From: Clostridiales bacterium
GTDB taxonomy: Bacteria > Bacillota > Clostridia > Christensenellales > Pumilibacteraceae
Assembly: GCA_022508445.1 (NCBI GenBank)
Contig: JAFLVG010000003.1
Span: 1-64,000, forward strand
Direction: 5' to 3'
Length of the DNA stretch: 64,000 nucleotides
Below the pieces are notes generated by a model that saw only the letters and a program-made list of their open reading frames with translations, did not search any database and had not been told where the DNA came from. A program made the translations under genes and the position numbers. Numbering within the stretch: position 1 is the stretch's first letter; each line of letters opens with the position of its first letter. This document shows positions 17,533 to 25,964 of this stretch, piece after piece.

Positions 17533-18960
17533 TTATTTTTTTGATTTATTTGCTTGTCTTTTGAGCGACTTGGGTATTACCGAGTATATGTCGCGCGCGT
17601 TCGGCGAAAGCTCGAATGCCGACTTTATGTATTCAGTACCGTTAACGCGGTCTTGCAATTGCTTGCCGCAGTCGATGTACAGCGTTCCCACAAGACAACG
17701 CGCCACGCCCTCCCATTTGCCGTGCATTTTAACGGCTTTGAGGAAACAATCCGCGGCGTCGGCCGCAAGACGTTTTTTGATTTTGATAAGTCCTTTGATC
17801 ATAACAGCAAAATCGCCTTTGAAATCGCGGTCTGTTACGAAACGGAAGAAAGCGTAGTTATGCGGTGAGCTTATATTCTTGTTTGCCAAAGAGAATATTC
17901 GTCTTTGGGCAACATAAAGTCCGGCGTTAGCGCACTCGGTGTATATTTCGAGCGCTTTTTCGATATCTTCGGGATTGCCTATTCCGCGCTCTTGACACAC
18001 GCCGAGATTGTACTTTGCGCAGAGGTTGCCGCTCTCTTCTTCCTGTCTGAATATTTTAAGGCCTTCGCCGATCTGGTCATGCTCCACGTTGACAATGGCA
18101 AGGCGGAGTCTTGCGTCTTTGTCGCCCTTTTCAGCCGCGCGCGTGTAGAAAGCTCGCGCTTTTTTGATATCGAGCTTTGTATACACACCCTTTTCGTGAT
18201 AATATCCGAGATTGAACAGTGCCGGCACGTAGTCCTCCACCGCCGACCTTTCAAACAATTTGAGTGCTGCTTTATACTTGTGCGGCGCATAATTCATGAG
18301 CGCGGCGGCATAGTCAAATTCCTCTTTCGGACCGTTATGTGCTTCGGCTTTAAGCGCTTTGAGCTTTGCTTTTATTTCCTTCTTGCTGAGATTTTCAAAA
18401 TCTTCTTCGCCCGACATGTCTGCAAATTCGGCAGTGTTATGTTCGCAGAACGAGTTTAGCTTTGCATAAGTAAAGGCGTAACCGTTGTACACCAGCTTTT
18501 CGACGGTGCTGTCGCGGTGGATTCTGTACGAAAGTCTGGCGCTCAGCACGCAACCGACGGGCGGAATCAAGTGAAAAACACCCGTCGCTATGCATAGCGC
18601 CGAATGGGAATTGCGAGAAAGCATTATGCAGTATATTCCGCCGACTATAAACCCACTGCCAAGCGTCGCAAGACAAATGTAAACAAAGTATATCGTAACA
18701 GATTGACCGAGTACATACAGCGCCAGCTGTACTACGAAAACCACCAGTCCGAAAGCGTAAACAATAACCGTCGCAAGCCCCATGACGGACGCGCAAGACG
18801 TTTTTTTGCAAAGCACGATAATCGCGGTCAGATCGATTACAACGCACAGCATCAGCCCGAGATTGGTATAGAACATTATGTATAGAGCGGTTCCGGCTTG
18901 TGCCGCGGTTAATGCCGACAACAAACCGACCGTTATTGAACTGTTCAAAAATCCAAACAC
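17533..18960 (-). CDS. Membrane protein with Sel1-like repeats
   Basis: A 475-aa protein with about four N-terminal membrane helices (residues 5-140) and a soluble C-terminal half of TPR/Sel1-like units, for example AALKLFERSAVEDYVPALFN, then YHEKGVYTKLDIKKARAFYT and YNLGVCQERGIGNPEDIEKA. Sel1 repeats mediate protein contacts. The start is GTG 18960 behind AAGGAGAAGGTG. It is monocistronic, with its own promoter. The role is unknown; surveillance or assembly of a membrane complex is only a guess. Confidence 0.75.
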   Translation of the reverse strand: MFGFLNSSITVGLLSALTAAQAGTALYIMFYTNLGLMLCVVIDLTAIIVLCKKTSCASVMGLATVIVYAFGLVVFVVQLALYVLGQSVTIYFVYICLATLGSGFIVGGIYCIMLSRNSHSALCIATGVFHLIPPVGCVLSARLSYRIHRDSTVEKLVYNGYAFTYAKLNSFCEHNTAEFADMSGEEDFENLSKKEIKAKLKALKAEAHNGPKEEFDYAAALMNYAPHKYKAALKLFERSAVEDYVPALFNLGYYHEKGVYTKLDIKKARAFYTRAAEKGDKDARLRLAIVNVEHDQIGEGLKIFRQEEESGNLCAKYNLGVCQERGIGNPEDIEKALEIYTECANAGLYVAQRRIFSLANKNISSPHNYAFFRFVTDRDFKGDFAVMIKGLIKIKKRLAADAADCFLKAVKMHGKWEGVARCLVGTLYIDCGKQLQDRVNGTEYIKSAFELSPNARDIYSVIPKSLKRQANKSKK

Positions 18961-19016
18961 CCTATCACCTTCTCCTTAAATCGGCCAATAGCCAAGCGAT
19001 TTTTCGCCGTGTAACT

Positions 19017-19045
19017 ATTTTACCACTGTTTAATCGATTTGTCAA
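19017..19045 (-). promoter_or_regulatory. Promoter of the Sel1-repeat gene
   Basis: Minus strand: TTGACA (19040-19045), 17 bp, TAAAAT (19017-19022). Confidence 0.8.
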
Positions 19046-19085
19046 TATGGATAAACGCTAAACATTGTCGCTATATCAAATAAAT

Positions 19086-19117
19086 ATCCGCGGTGCGCTT
19101 TGGTAAGTGCCGCGGAT
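19086..19117 (-). terminator. Likely terminator of glnN
   Basis: ATCCGCGG (19086-19093) pairs with CCGCGGAT (19110-19117), 34 bases past the glnN stop; the minus strand then reads ATTTATTTG, a modest U-tract. Confidence 0.6.
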
Positions 19118-19150
19118 TTTATGCTTTGCATTAATGTCTGTACGTCTTTT

Positions 19151-21238
19151 CTAAACGTAAAGCAACAAGTCGCCGTATGTCGGGAACGGCCAGAGGTTTT
19201 TGGGTATGAGCATTTCCAATCTGTCGCAATATGTGCGAAGCTCTTGCATTGCCGCAAAGACCTGCGAGAAGCACATGTTCGCCTCGCTCTGCAAATCGGT
19301 TTCGTTCTTGACTGCGAGCTGAACGTCGGACAGTTTTTGCTCGGCATTGTACGCGGCGGTAATAAGCCTCGCTACGTTTTCGAGCGTTTCTTTTTGCGCG
19401 ACTGCCTCCACACCGAGCGACGTGAGCTTGATGATGTTGTCGGAGAGCTGTGTGGAGAACTGCATGGCCGCAGGCAGAATCTGTTTGAGCGTAATCTCGC
19501 ACATGGTGAGCGCTTCTATGTTTATTATCTTGCAGTAATTCTCCAAGAGAATATCCTTGCGCGCTCTGACCTCTTCGTCGGTGTAGATTTTGAGCCTTTT
19601 AAACAGCTCGACGTTTTCGGGACGGTCATAGTACGAAAGCGCTTCGGGCGTGCTTTTGAGGTTTAAAAGCCCGCGCTTTTCGGCCTCTTCGCGCCAGGCG
19701 TCGGCGTAATTATCGCCGTTGAACACGATGCGGCGGTGCGCGATGTATTCACGTTTTATGAGTTCGAGCGCCGCTTTCTTAAAGCCCTGCGCCTTGACCT
19801 TTTCAAGTTCGTCCGCAAACTCGTTGAGCGCGTCGGCGACCATGGCGTTTATCATGATGTTGGGACACGCGATATTGAGCGCCGAACCGAGCGAACGGAA
19901 TTCGAACTTATTGCCTGTGAACGCAAACGGCGAAGTGCGGTTGCGGTCGGTAGTGTCCTCGTAAATAAGCGGAACGGAATCCACGCCGGTAGAAAGCTTA
20001 TTGCCGACGTGATTGTTGTACTCCTTGCCCGACGCGAGCGTTTCGAGAAGATCTGTGATCTCGTCGCCGAGGAACATTGAAATTATCGCAGGCGGCGCCT
20101 CGTTCGCGCCCAAGCGGTGATCGTTGCCGGCAGACGCGACCGATAGACGTAAAAGGTCTTGATGTTCGTCCACCGCTTTTATTATCGCTGTGAGGAACAG
20201 CACAAATTGAAGGTTGTTTTTAAGGTCCTTGCCCGGCTCCAAAAGGTTCTCGCCGTCCGAAGTGGATATCGACCAGTTATTGTGTTTACCCGAGCCGTTT
20301 ACGCCTGCGAACGGTTTTTCGTGCAACAAGCATACGAGATCGTGCTTTTTTGCGACCTTGCGCATAACCGCCATTGTGAGCTGGTTATGATCGGTTGCGA
20401 TGTTGACGGTGGAATATATGGGCGCAAGCTCGTGCTGTGCAGGCGCAACCTCGTTATGCCGAGTCTTTGCGAGAATGCCGAGCTTCCACAGCTCGTTGTC
20501 GAGATCCTCCATGTATTCGAGAATCTTGGTTTTGATGTGTCCGAAATAATGATCGTCCAGCTCTTGTCCCTTGGGCGGCTTTGCGCCGAACAGCGTTCTG
20601 CCCGTGATAATGAGGTCGGGACGTTTTTTATAAAGCTCGCGCGGTATGAGGAAGTATTCTTGCTCGGGCCCTACCGACGGCGTCACTCTGCTCGGCGTTT
20701 TGCCGAACAGCTTTAACACGCGCTTCGCGGCCTTGCTGAGACTGTCCATAGAGCGCAACAGCGGCGTTTTCTTATCGAGGACTTGACCGGAATACGACAA
20801 AAACGCAGTGGGTATGTACAGCACCGAGTCCTTGACGAACGCGTAGCTGGTCGGATCCCAAGCGGTGTATCCGCGCGCTTCGAAAGTTGAGCGCAATCCG
20901 CCCGAAGGAAAGCTCGACGCGTCGGGCTCGCCCTTTATGAGCTGCTTGCCCGAGAAATTCATAATGACCGTTCCGCCGTCGGCCGGCTGAATAAAGCTGT
21001 CGTGCTTTTCGGCGGTCACGCCCGTCATCGGCTGGAACCAATGCGTGTAGTGCGTTGCGCCCTTTTCTATCGCCCAATCCTTCATCGCGTTTGCGATGAC
21101 GTCCGCTACTTCCGAAGAGATGGGCTTGCCGGACTTTATTGTGTTTTGCAGTGCCTTGAAGATATCCTTTGGCAACCGCTCGCGCATCACCTGCTCATTG
21201 AACACCATAGAGCCGAAAAGCTCGGGGACCTTTGTCAT
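19151..21238 (-). CDS. glnN: Glutamine synthetase type III
   Basis: GSIII makes glutamine from glutamate, ammonia and ATP as a large dodecamer. The 695-aa length and N-terminal GSIII domain ([31 protein letters not shown]) separate it from the 450-aa GSI. Catalytic segments include [10 protein letters not shown] (Glu-x-Glu metal site), [14 protein letters not shown], the [17 protein letters not shown]/glutamate region and [16 protein letters not shown]. It is monocistronic and has no P-II gene beside it, so its control is not visible here. Confidence 0.97.
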   Translation of the reverse strand: MTKVPELFGSMVFNEQVMRERLPKDIFKALQNTIKSGKPISSEVADVIANAMKDWAIEKGATHYTHWFQPMTGVTAEKHDSFIQPADGGTVIMNFSGKQLIKGEPDASSFPSGGLRSTFEARGYTAWDPTSYAFVKDSVLYIPTAFLSYSGQVLDKKTPLLRSMDSLSKAAKRVLKLFGKTPSRVTPSVGPEQEYFLIPRELYKKRPDLIITGRTLFGAKPPKGQELDDHYFGHIKTKILEYMEDLDNELWKLGILAKTRHNEVAPAQHELAPIYSTVNIATDHNQLTMAVMRKVAKKHDLVCLLHEKPFAGVNGSGKHNNWSISTSDGENLLEPGKDLKNNLQFVLFLTAIIKAVDEHQDLLRLSVASAGNDHRLGANEAPPAIISMFLGDEITDLLETLASGKEYNNHVGNKLSTGVDSVPLIYEDTTDRNRTSPFAFTGNKFEFRSLGSALNIACPNIMINAMVADALNEFADELEKVKAQGFKKAALELIKREYIAHRRIVFNGDNYADAWREEAEKRGLLNLKSTPEALSYYDRPENVELFKRLKIYTDEEVRARKDILLENYCKIINIEALTMCEITLKQILPAAMQFSTQLSDNIIKLTSLGVEAVAQKETLENVARLITAAYNAEQKLSDVQLAVKNETDLQSEANMCFSQVFAAMQELRTYCDRLEMLIPKNLWPFPTYGDLLLYV

Positions 21239-21305
21239 AATATATCCTCCCGTGAATACAAAAACGCCGTAATAATATTTACAGCGCCATTGCCCAAACG
21301 ATTGT

Positions 21306-21335
21306 ATTATACGCGCCGTTTTCTTTTGATGTCAA
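21306..21335 (-). promoter_or_regulatory. Promoter of glnN
   Basis: Minus strand: TTGACA (21330-21335), 18 bp, TATAAT (21306-21311); the leader is roughly 60 bases, ending in GGGAGGATATATT before the ATG. Confidence 0.82.
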
Positions 21336-21418
21336 GCAATTTGACAATGTTATTGCAAATTTTTTGAGATTGAAAGTTCGACATGTTTGTTGCGCTGTAT
21401 TCGGCGCAAAAACCCCAA

Positions 21419-21446
21419 AAAAGAAGCTGCTAATGCAGCTTCTTTT
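21419..21446 (-). terminator. Terminator of the one-ribbon membrane protein
   Basis: A perfect 12-bp stem (21419-21430 with 21435-21446, loop TAAT) sits 18 bases after the stop; the A-run and T-run lie at the stem base. Confidence 0.85.
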
Positions 21447-21463
21447 CGAGTTGAAATCAAATG

Positions 21464-23110
21464 TTATTCCGCTGTAACGGTCTGCTCGGGGGTTTCCTCC
21501 GCAGAGCTTTCCGCTACTTCCGTCTTTCCCTCTTCCGCAGGCGCTTGCGCGACCTCTTTGTTTTTGGGTCTGAACGCCATGTTGAAAATCGCCGCGACGA
21601 GAAGGAGTATCATCGACACCCAAATCTGCGCGCGCATAGTCCACTTGACCTGAACATTGCCGGGCTTTCCGTCGAACAAATTCATCAGCTGTTTCGCTAT
21701 CGTGTCTGTTAATGACAAGCCGATTATAATCGCAATCAGCATGAATACGGCCGCGGAAATCATACTGCCGTTGGGAGATTTGGACTTGCCGTCAATCGCA
21801 AGCGACGATACCGAGCGCCTAAGCGCTTTTTGCGCAAACGAAACAGCAAACGCCGCCAAGATGATGTAGAATATAATCCCTACGGCACTGTAAATCAGTT
21901 GTGCCATCATAGCTTCGTTTGCGTTGCCACCGGTCATCACATCTATGAACGAGAGCGGACGTTGCAAAGCATAACCGAGCGGCGCATTGACCGCTATTGC
22001 CCCACTGGCGACGTTGAGAATATTTGTGCAAAGAATGAAGAATGCAACCATTGCCGCGACCGCGACTACCGAGCGTTTGACGATGAGCGCCACGCTGTCC
22101 TTGCCGACAATAAGTCCGCCGACTACGCCGCACACCACATACGCTATCGCGACAAACAGCGCAACGGCGAACATGCCGCCGCCGGCTTTGAACATGGGTG
22201 CCGCGAATATTGCGCAAAGCGCTGAACACGAAAGTCCGAGCATCTGGCCCAAGTACTTGAACAATCCTTTCTGCGGCTGTTTTTTGACTATGCCTATTAT
22301 CGCTTTGATGAGGTACACGAGCGATATTATCGCCATGATAATCGCAAGAAGCGTTACCACAAGTCCGATCGCCATTGAAATTAGCGCCGAATAGTACTCA
22401 CCCGAGATGTCCATACCGCCTTCCGATCCCGATTCGGAACCGGCTATCTTGCCGCGCGTTGCCATTACGTATCCGAGATAATTCATGTCCGAAAGATTAT
22501 CGGCGAGGATCTCCGCGAGCGCCGACATTGCGGCCTGCTCGTCGTTGGCTTCTTTCGGATTATCTCTCATCCAAGCCGCGAATGCGATTTGAGCTTTGGC
22601 TAATACTGCGACATATTGTTTTTGAAGCTCGGCAAGATCTTTTTCGTCCGCTTTAATATAGCCGAGCGCGCCGATCATCTGCCATATCGATTGATTGACT
22701 TCTGTATAGACGTAAGTAACTTTTGGACCGCCGTCGACGGTGTCATCGGTGCGTCCCTCGTATTCTTCGATTATCGTGTTGTATTCGAACACGCCGACGT
22801 ACTGAACGGTCTTAATCGGAGCCAAGAGTGCTACGAGCGCAACAACGAGCGCACATACCGCCACGATTGCGTTGACAATAAGGTTATGCTTCTTTTCGTA
22901 AGCGACAACCGACGCAACCTTGCCCTTAAACCCCTTTGCGGCAGGCTTCTCCGCGCCTTGATCCTTTTCGGCGTTGGAAACGACTTCGGTGCTTTGCTCT
23001 TGCACAGGGCTTTGAGCTTCGACCGAATCGGAAGACAACGTCGCACCGCACATGGCGCAAAAAACTGCGTCGTCCGCGTTTTCGGTGCCGCAACTGCTGC
23101 ACTTTTTCAT
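21464..23110 (-). CDS. Zinc-ribbon multispanning membrane protein (one ribbon)
   Basis: A 548-aa paralogue of the protein at 12822-14576. It has one N-terminal ribbon (CSSCGTENADDAVFCAMCG), an acidic and Ala-rich linker, a first helix at about 70-95, an outside segment of about 120 residues and about eight more helices (for example GLVVTLLAIIMAIISLVYLI). A Glu-rich cytoplasmic tail ends it. Both paralogues share KAFEKKN/AYEKKHNLIVN before the first helix and a DxxxxLGDxNYxxYV-like outside motif. Start 23110 behind AAAGGAGGA. Function unknown. Confidence 0.8.
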   Translation of the reverse strand: MKKCSSCGTENADDAVFCAMCGATLSSDSVEAQSPVQEQSTEVVSNAEKDQGAEKPAAKGFKGKVASVVAYEKKHNLIVNAIVAVCALVVALVALLAPIKTVQYVGVFEYNTIIEEYEGRTDDTVDGGPKVTYVYTEVNQSIWQMIGALGYIKADEKDLAELQKQYVAVLAKAQIAFAAWMRDNPKEANDEQAAMSALAEILADNLSDMNYLGYVMATRGKIAGSESGSEGGMDISGEYYSALISMAIGLVVTLLAIIMAIISLVYLIKAIIGIVKKQPQKGLFKYLGQMLGLSCSALCAIFAAPMFKAGGGMFAVALFVAIAYVVCGVVGGLIVGKDSVALIVKRSVVAVAAMVAFFILCTNILNVASGAIAVNAPLGYALQRPLSFIDVMTGGNANEAMMAQLIYSAVGIIFYIILAAFAVSFAQKALRRSVSSLAIDGKSKSPNGSMISAAVFMLIAIIIGLSLTDTIAKQLMNLFDGKPGNVQVKWTMRAQIWVSMILLLVAAIFNMAFRPKNKEVAQAPAEEGKTEVAESSAEETPEQTVTAE

Positions 23111-23174
23111 GAACTTCCTCCTTTGGGTATAACTGTGACTGTGCCGTGTGCAAACTGCGGCACACATCTATATA

Positions 23175-23204
23175 AATATAGCATACAACAACAAACCATG
23201 TCAA
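23175..23204 (-). promoter_or_regulatory. Promoter of the one-ribbon protein
   Basis: Minus strand: TTGACA (23199-23204), 18 bp, TATATT (23175-23180). Confidence 0.78.
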
Positions 23205-23411
23205 TCTTTTTATATATTTTTATCACACAATGTACACTGTTGAGCAACAACATTCACAAAGAATGCGTCCGCATGTACAGAGAATCCGAGCGTAAACCGC
23301 ATACTGATTATGTGTAGCAGTGTTATTATAACAGCTGTCGGACCGCTTCGCCGACAAGTTTTACTAAATTGAAACTGCTACGGTCGCGCACGTGAATTTA
23401 AGATTATGCGC

Positions 23412-23461
23412 GCTCTCGCCTTTAATGCCACTTCGACCAAGCAAAAAACCGCCATACGGCG
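23412..23461. repeat. 50-bp direct repeat, copy 1
   Basis: Identical over 50 bp to 23761-23810. It contains GCCACTTCGACCA, the reverse complement of the tRNA-Pro 3' end, plus the first arm of that tRNA's terminator. Here it stands without a tRNA next to it. Confidence 0.9.
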
Positions 23462-23760
23462 ACAACGAGAAAACGTTTATTTTTGTCGACTTATGTAATT
23501 ACAGTGGCGAGAATGCCGCGTATTTACGCGGCGGCCTTTGCGCTTCGCACAAGCGGCTAGCAGTCACATACAAGCCGAAAATGCTTGGCAAGGGCATTTT
23601 CGGCGCAGTATTCACGAGCGATAACTTGCGAAGCAAACGATAATTTTATCGCGCGCCGTAGGCGTGTTATCGCAAGTTACAGCATGCCGAACATCTTTGT
23701 AAATTGTTTATATCATTTGTTCTTTTCCATGTCACATTTATTACATAATCTCTGCGGCAT
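23462..23760. other. Gene-free, hairpin-rich segment between the 50-bp repeats
   Basis: No convincing ORF is seen. Hairpins: GCCGCG/CGCGGC at about 23516-23533; a perfect 11-bp stem at 23574-23584 with 23594-23604; and an inverted repeat TAACTTGCG/CGCAAGTTA around 23623-23680. It could be a miniature mobile element, a decayed tRNA-linked insertion or a structured RNA. The sequence does not decide. Confidence 0.5.
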
Positions 23761-23810
23761 GCTCTCGCCTTTAATGCCACTTCGACCAAGCAAAAAACCG
23801 CCATACGGCG
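23761..23810. repeat. 50-bp direct repeat, copy 2 (at the tRNA terminator)
   Basis: Second copy of the repeat at 23412-23461. This copy continues into the second terminator arm and the tRNA-Pro gene, so it is probably the original and copy 1 the duplicate. Confidence 0.9.
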
Positions 23811-23815
23811 GTTTT
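23794..23815 (-). terminator. Terminator of the tRNA operon
   Basis: AAAACCGCC/GGCGGTTTT stem with loop ATAC immediately after the tRNA-Pro CCA end. The palindrome extends outward: 23776-23802 pairs with 23807-23831, so the far arm is complementary to the tRNA acceptor 3' half. Confidence 0.88.
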
Positions 23816-23818
23816 GCT

Positions 23819-23894
23819 TGGTCGAAGTGGCGAGACTCGAACTCGCGGCCTCATGGTCCCTAACCATGCGCGCTACCAACTGCGCTACACCTCG
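23819..23894 (-). tRNA. tRNA-Pro (anticodon AGG)
   Basis: A full cloverleaf on the minus strand: acceptor CGAGGTG/CACTTCG (one G-U), D-stem GCGC/GCGC, anticodon stem CATGG/CCATG with loop TTAGGGA, T-arm GCGAG TTCGAGT CTCGC, discriminator A and encoded CCA. The loop gives anticodon AGG, reading CCU. G37 after the anticodon is typical of proline tRNAs. An A at wobble position 34 is unusual in bacteria outside tRNA-Arg(ACG). Confidence 0.93.
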
Positions 23895-23929
23895 TTATAT
23901 GGAAACGGTTTTTGCTGTCCGCTTCCTTG

Positions 23930-24004
23930 TGGAGCGGAAAACGGGAATCGAACCCGCAACCTTCAGCTTGGGAAGCTACTGCTCTACCATTGAGCCATTT
24001 CCGC
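23930..24004 (-). tRNA. tRNA-Gly (anticodon CCC)
   Basis: Cloverleaf on the minus strand: acceptor GCGGAAA/TTTCCGC, D-stem GCTC/GAGC, anticodon loop TTCCCAA (anticodon CCC, reads GGG), T-loop GTTCGATT, discriminator T and encoded CCA. It is co-transcribed with the tRNA-Pro 35 bases further on. Confidence 0.95.
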
Positions 24005-24038
24005 ATCGAAATTTCATAAAGCTCTCGCAAGCTGTATT

Positions 24039-24067
24039 ATTTTATCACGTATTTGGATCTTTGTCAA
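24039..24067 (-). promoter_or_regulatory. Promoter of the tRNA-Gly/tRNA-Pro operon
   Basis: Minus strand: TTGACA (24062-24067), 17 bp, TAAAAT (24039-24044), about 30 bases ahead of the tRNA-Gly 5' end. Confidence 0.85.
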
Positions 24068-24102
24068 ATTCTTTTGGCGGCATTTGAAATTTTTTATCTT
24101 GT

Positions 24103-24795
24103 TTAATGCTCCTCGTCGTCACCGTCAAGAAGCCGATCGAGAAGCCTAGCGCCGCCGTACGCCTCGGTAGTTTCGGCATACAGACTGTTGTAAAAATCAT
24201 CGGCCGCACGTTTGCGCTTTTTTGCTATTTGCTCGCCGCGCTTTGTAAAAAACCTCGAATACACGTTTTTTAGTTTGAAGTGATATTCTTGAAAGAATGA
24301 CGACGCTTCATCTCCGTCGCCGTCTGACACCGTGCCGTCGCTTTTCAACGAATACAGCGGATCGTTGATTCCGCCCTTGTACACGAGCGTTCGCGCTACG
24401 CCCATAGCGCCCGTCACGTCTAGCTTGTCGGCGTCAAAGAGTATTTTCGCTTCCACGCTCTTGGGTGGATTGCTCTTGCGAAATCTGTGCGTGACGATAC
24501 AGCTTTTGACCTTTTCGGCAAACTCCGCAGAAAAGCCGCGCCCCGTCAAAAACGCATACGCCTTATCTCCGCCCACCTCCGCGTGGTCGAGCGCTCCGTT
24601 TTCGAACTGCTCTTTGCGCCCTATATCGTGCAACAGGCATGCCGTAATCAACACGTCGTAGTCTACGCCCGTTTCGGTCTTTGCAATGTCTAGCGCGCTG
24701 TACAACACGCGGTAGACGTGTTCTTTGTCGTGCGCCGAGTCCTGCATGCACTCCTGCATATATTTTTCTATTGCGCAAAATTCGCTTTGTTTCAT
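24103..24795 (-). CDS. HD-domain phosphohydrolase
   Basis: A 230-aa protein of the HD superfamily (YedJ/YpgQ-like). The metal ligands are visible as His in DSAHDKEHVYRV, the HD pair in CLLHDIGRK, and the Asp in LFDADKLDV; THRFRKS supplies a further His. Such enzymes hydrolyse nucleotides or other phosphoesters; the substrate is unknown. Its ATG overlaps the glf stop by one base, so it is translated with glf. Confidence 0.88.
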   Translation of the reverse strand: MKQSEFCAIEKYMQECMQDSAHDKEHVYRVLYSALDIAKTETGVDYDVLITACLLHDIGRKEQFENGALDHAEVGGDKAYAFLTGRGFSAEFAEKVKSCIVTHRFRKSNPPKSVEAKILFDADKLDVTGAMGVARTLVYKGGINDPLYSLKSDGTVSDGDGDEASSFFQEYHFKLKNVYSRFFTKRGEQIAKKRKRAADDFYNSLYAETTEAYGGARLLDRLLDGDDEEH

Positions 24796-25901
24796 TACTT
24801 TATTTTTTGGGCAAGCTCAAACGCCGCCGCGACCGTGTCGTCCATATCGTAGTACTTGTATCCGGCAAGCCGACCGCCGAAAAGCACGTTCTTCTGTAAT
24901 GCCGCGTCGGCGGTATACCGCTTATACAGCTCCGTATTTTTATCGTCGTTTATCGGGTAGTACGGCTCGTCGCCCTTTTCGAACTTTTTCGGGTACTCGT
25001 GCGTGATCACCGTCTTACCGCCGCCGTACGTCTTTTCGAAATGCTTATGCTCGATTATTCTCGTGTACGGCGTTTCGAAATCGGTGTAGTTGACAACGGC
25101 GTTTCCTTGATAGTCCTCGACGTCCAGCGTTTCGGTTTCGAAACGAAGCGACCGATATTCGAGCGCGCCGTATTTGTAATCGAAAAACCTGTCTATCTCG
25201 CCGGTATACAAAACGGTTTCGCCCATGCCGTCCCACTTTTTTCTGTCCGCGAAATAGTCCACGCCGAGCACGACGTCCGCGCCGAGCAGCATGTTCTTTA
25301 CCATTTGCGAATAACCGCCGATGGGAATGCCTTGATATCTGTCGGTGAAATAGTTGTTATCGAAAGTAAATCGAAGCGGCACGCGCCCGATTATGAACGC
25401 AGGCAGATACTTGCAGTCTCTTCCCCATTGCTTTTCGGTATAACCCTTTATGAGCGTTTTGTAAACGTCCTCGCCGACCGACATCAGCGCTTTTTCTTCG
25501 AGATTTTTGGGTTCGTTATTTCCGTAAGCGGCGCGTTGTGATTCGATGACGGCGCGAGCTTCCGCAGGAGTCTTGCAACCCCAGAGCTGATAAAACGTAA
25601 ACATATTAAACGGCAAATTATAAAGCTTGCCTTTATAATTTGCTATCGGGCTGTTTACGAAATTATTGAATTCGGCAAAGCGGTTTACATAATCCCAAAC
25701 GCGCTTGTCGCTCGTGTGGAAAATGTGCGCGCCGAATTTATGCACGGTTATTCCGTCTATCGTTTCGGTGGCTATGTTGCCGCCCACCGCCTCGCGCTTT
25801 TCGATCACCAAACAGCGTTTGCCGCGCTCGGTCATCATTTGCGCAAAGCTCGCTCCGAAGAGTCCCGCGCCGACTATCAGATAATCGTACTTATATTCCA
25901 T
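24795..25901 (-). CDS. glf: UDP-galactopyranose mutase
   Basis: A flavoenzyme that converts UDP-galactopyranose to UDP-galactofuranose for surface glycans. At 368 aa it is full length. The FAD-binding Rossmann motif is YLIVGAGLFGASFAQ with VIEKREAVGGN, followed by HKFGAHIFHTSDKRVWDY and the conserved CKYLPAFIIGRVPLRFTFDN and YTGEIDRFFDYKYG segments. It lies 63 bp after a glycosyltransferase, so the pair probably contributes Galf-containing cell-surface polysaccharide. Confidence 0.97.
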   Translation of the reverse strand: MEYKYDYLIVGAGLFGASFAQMMTERGKRCLVIEKREAVGGNIATETIDGITVHKFGAHIFHTSDKRVWDYVNRFAEFNNFVNSPIANYKGKLYNLPFNMFTFYQLWGCKTPAEARAVIESQRAAYGNNEPKNLEEKALMSVGEDVYKTLIKGYTEKQWGRDCKYLPAFIIGRVPLRFTFDNNYFTDRYQGIPIGGYSQMVKNMLLGADVVLGVDYFADRKKWDGMGETVLYTGEIDRFFDYKYGALEYRSLRFETETLDVEDYQGNAVVNYTDFETPYTRIIEHKHFEKTYGGGKTVITHEYPKKFEKGDEPYYPINDDKNTELYKRYTADAALQKNVLFGGRLAGYKYYDMDDTVAAAFELAQKIK

Positions 25902-25964
25902 ATTATATACAAACCTCGTCCGCGCGACCGCACGGGCTTATACTTCAAGATATTTCGAAACGCG

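Noticed and set aside
23585-24087. Short plus-strand frames across the tRNA region
   Set aside because: They translate the complement of tRNA-Pro, tRNA-Gly and the terminator palindrome.
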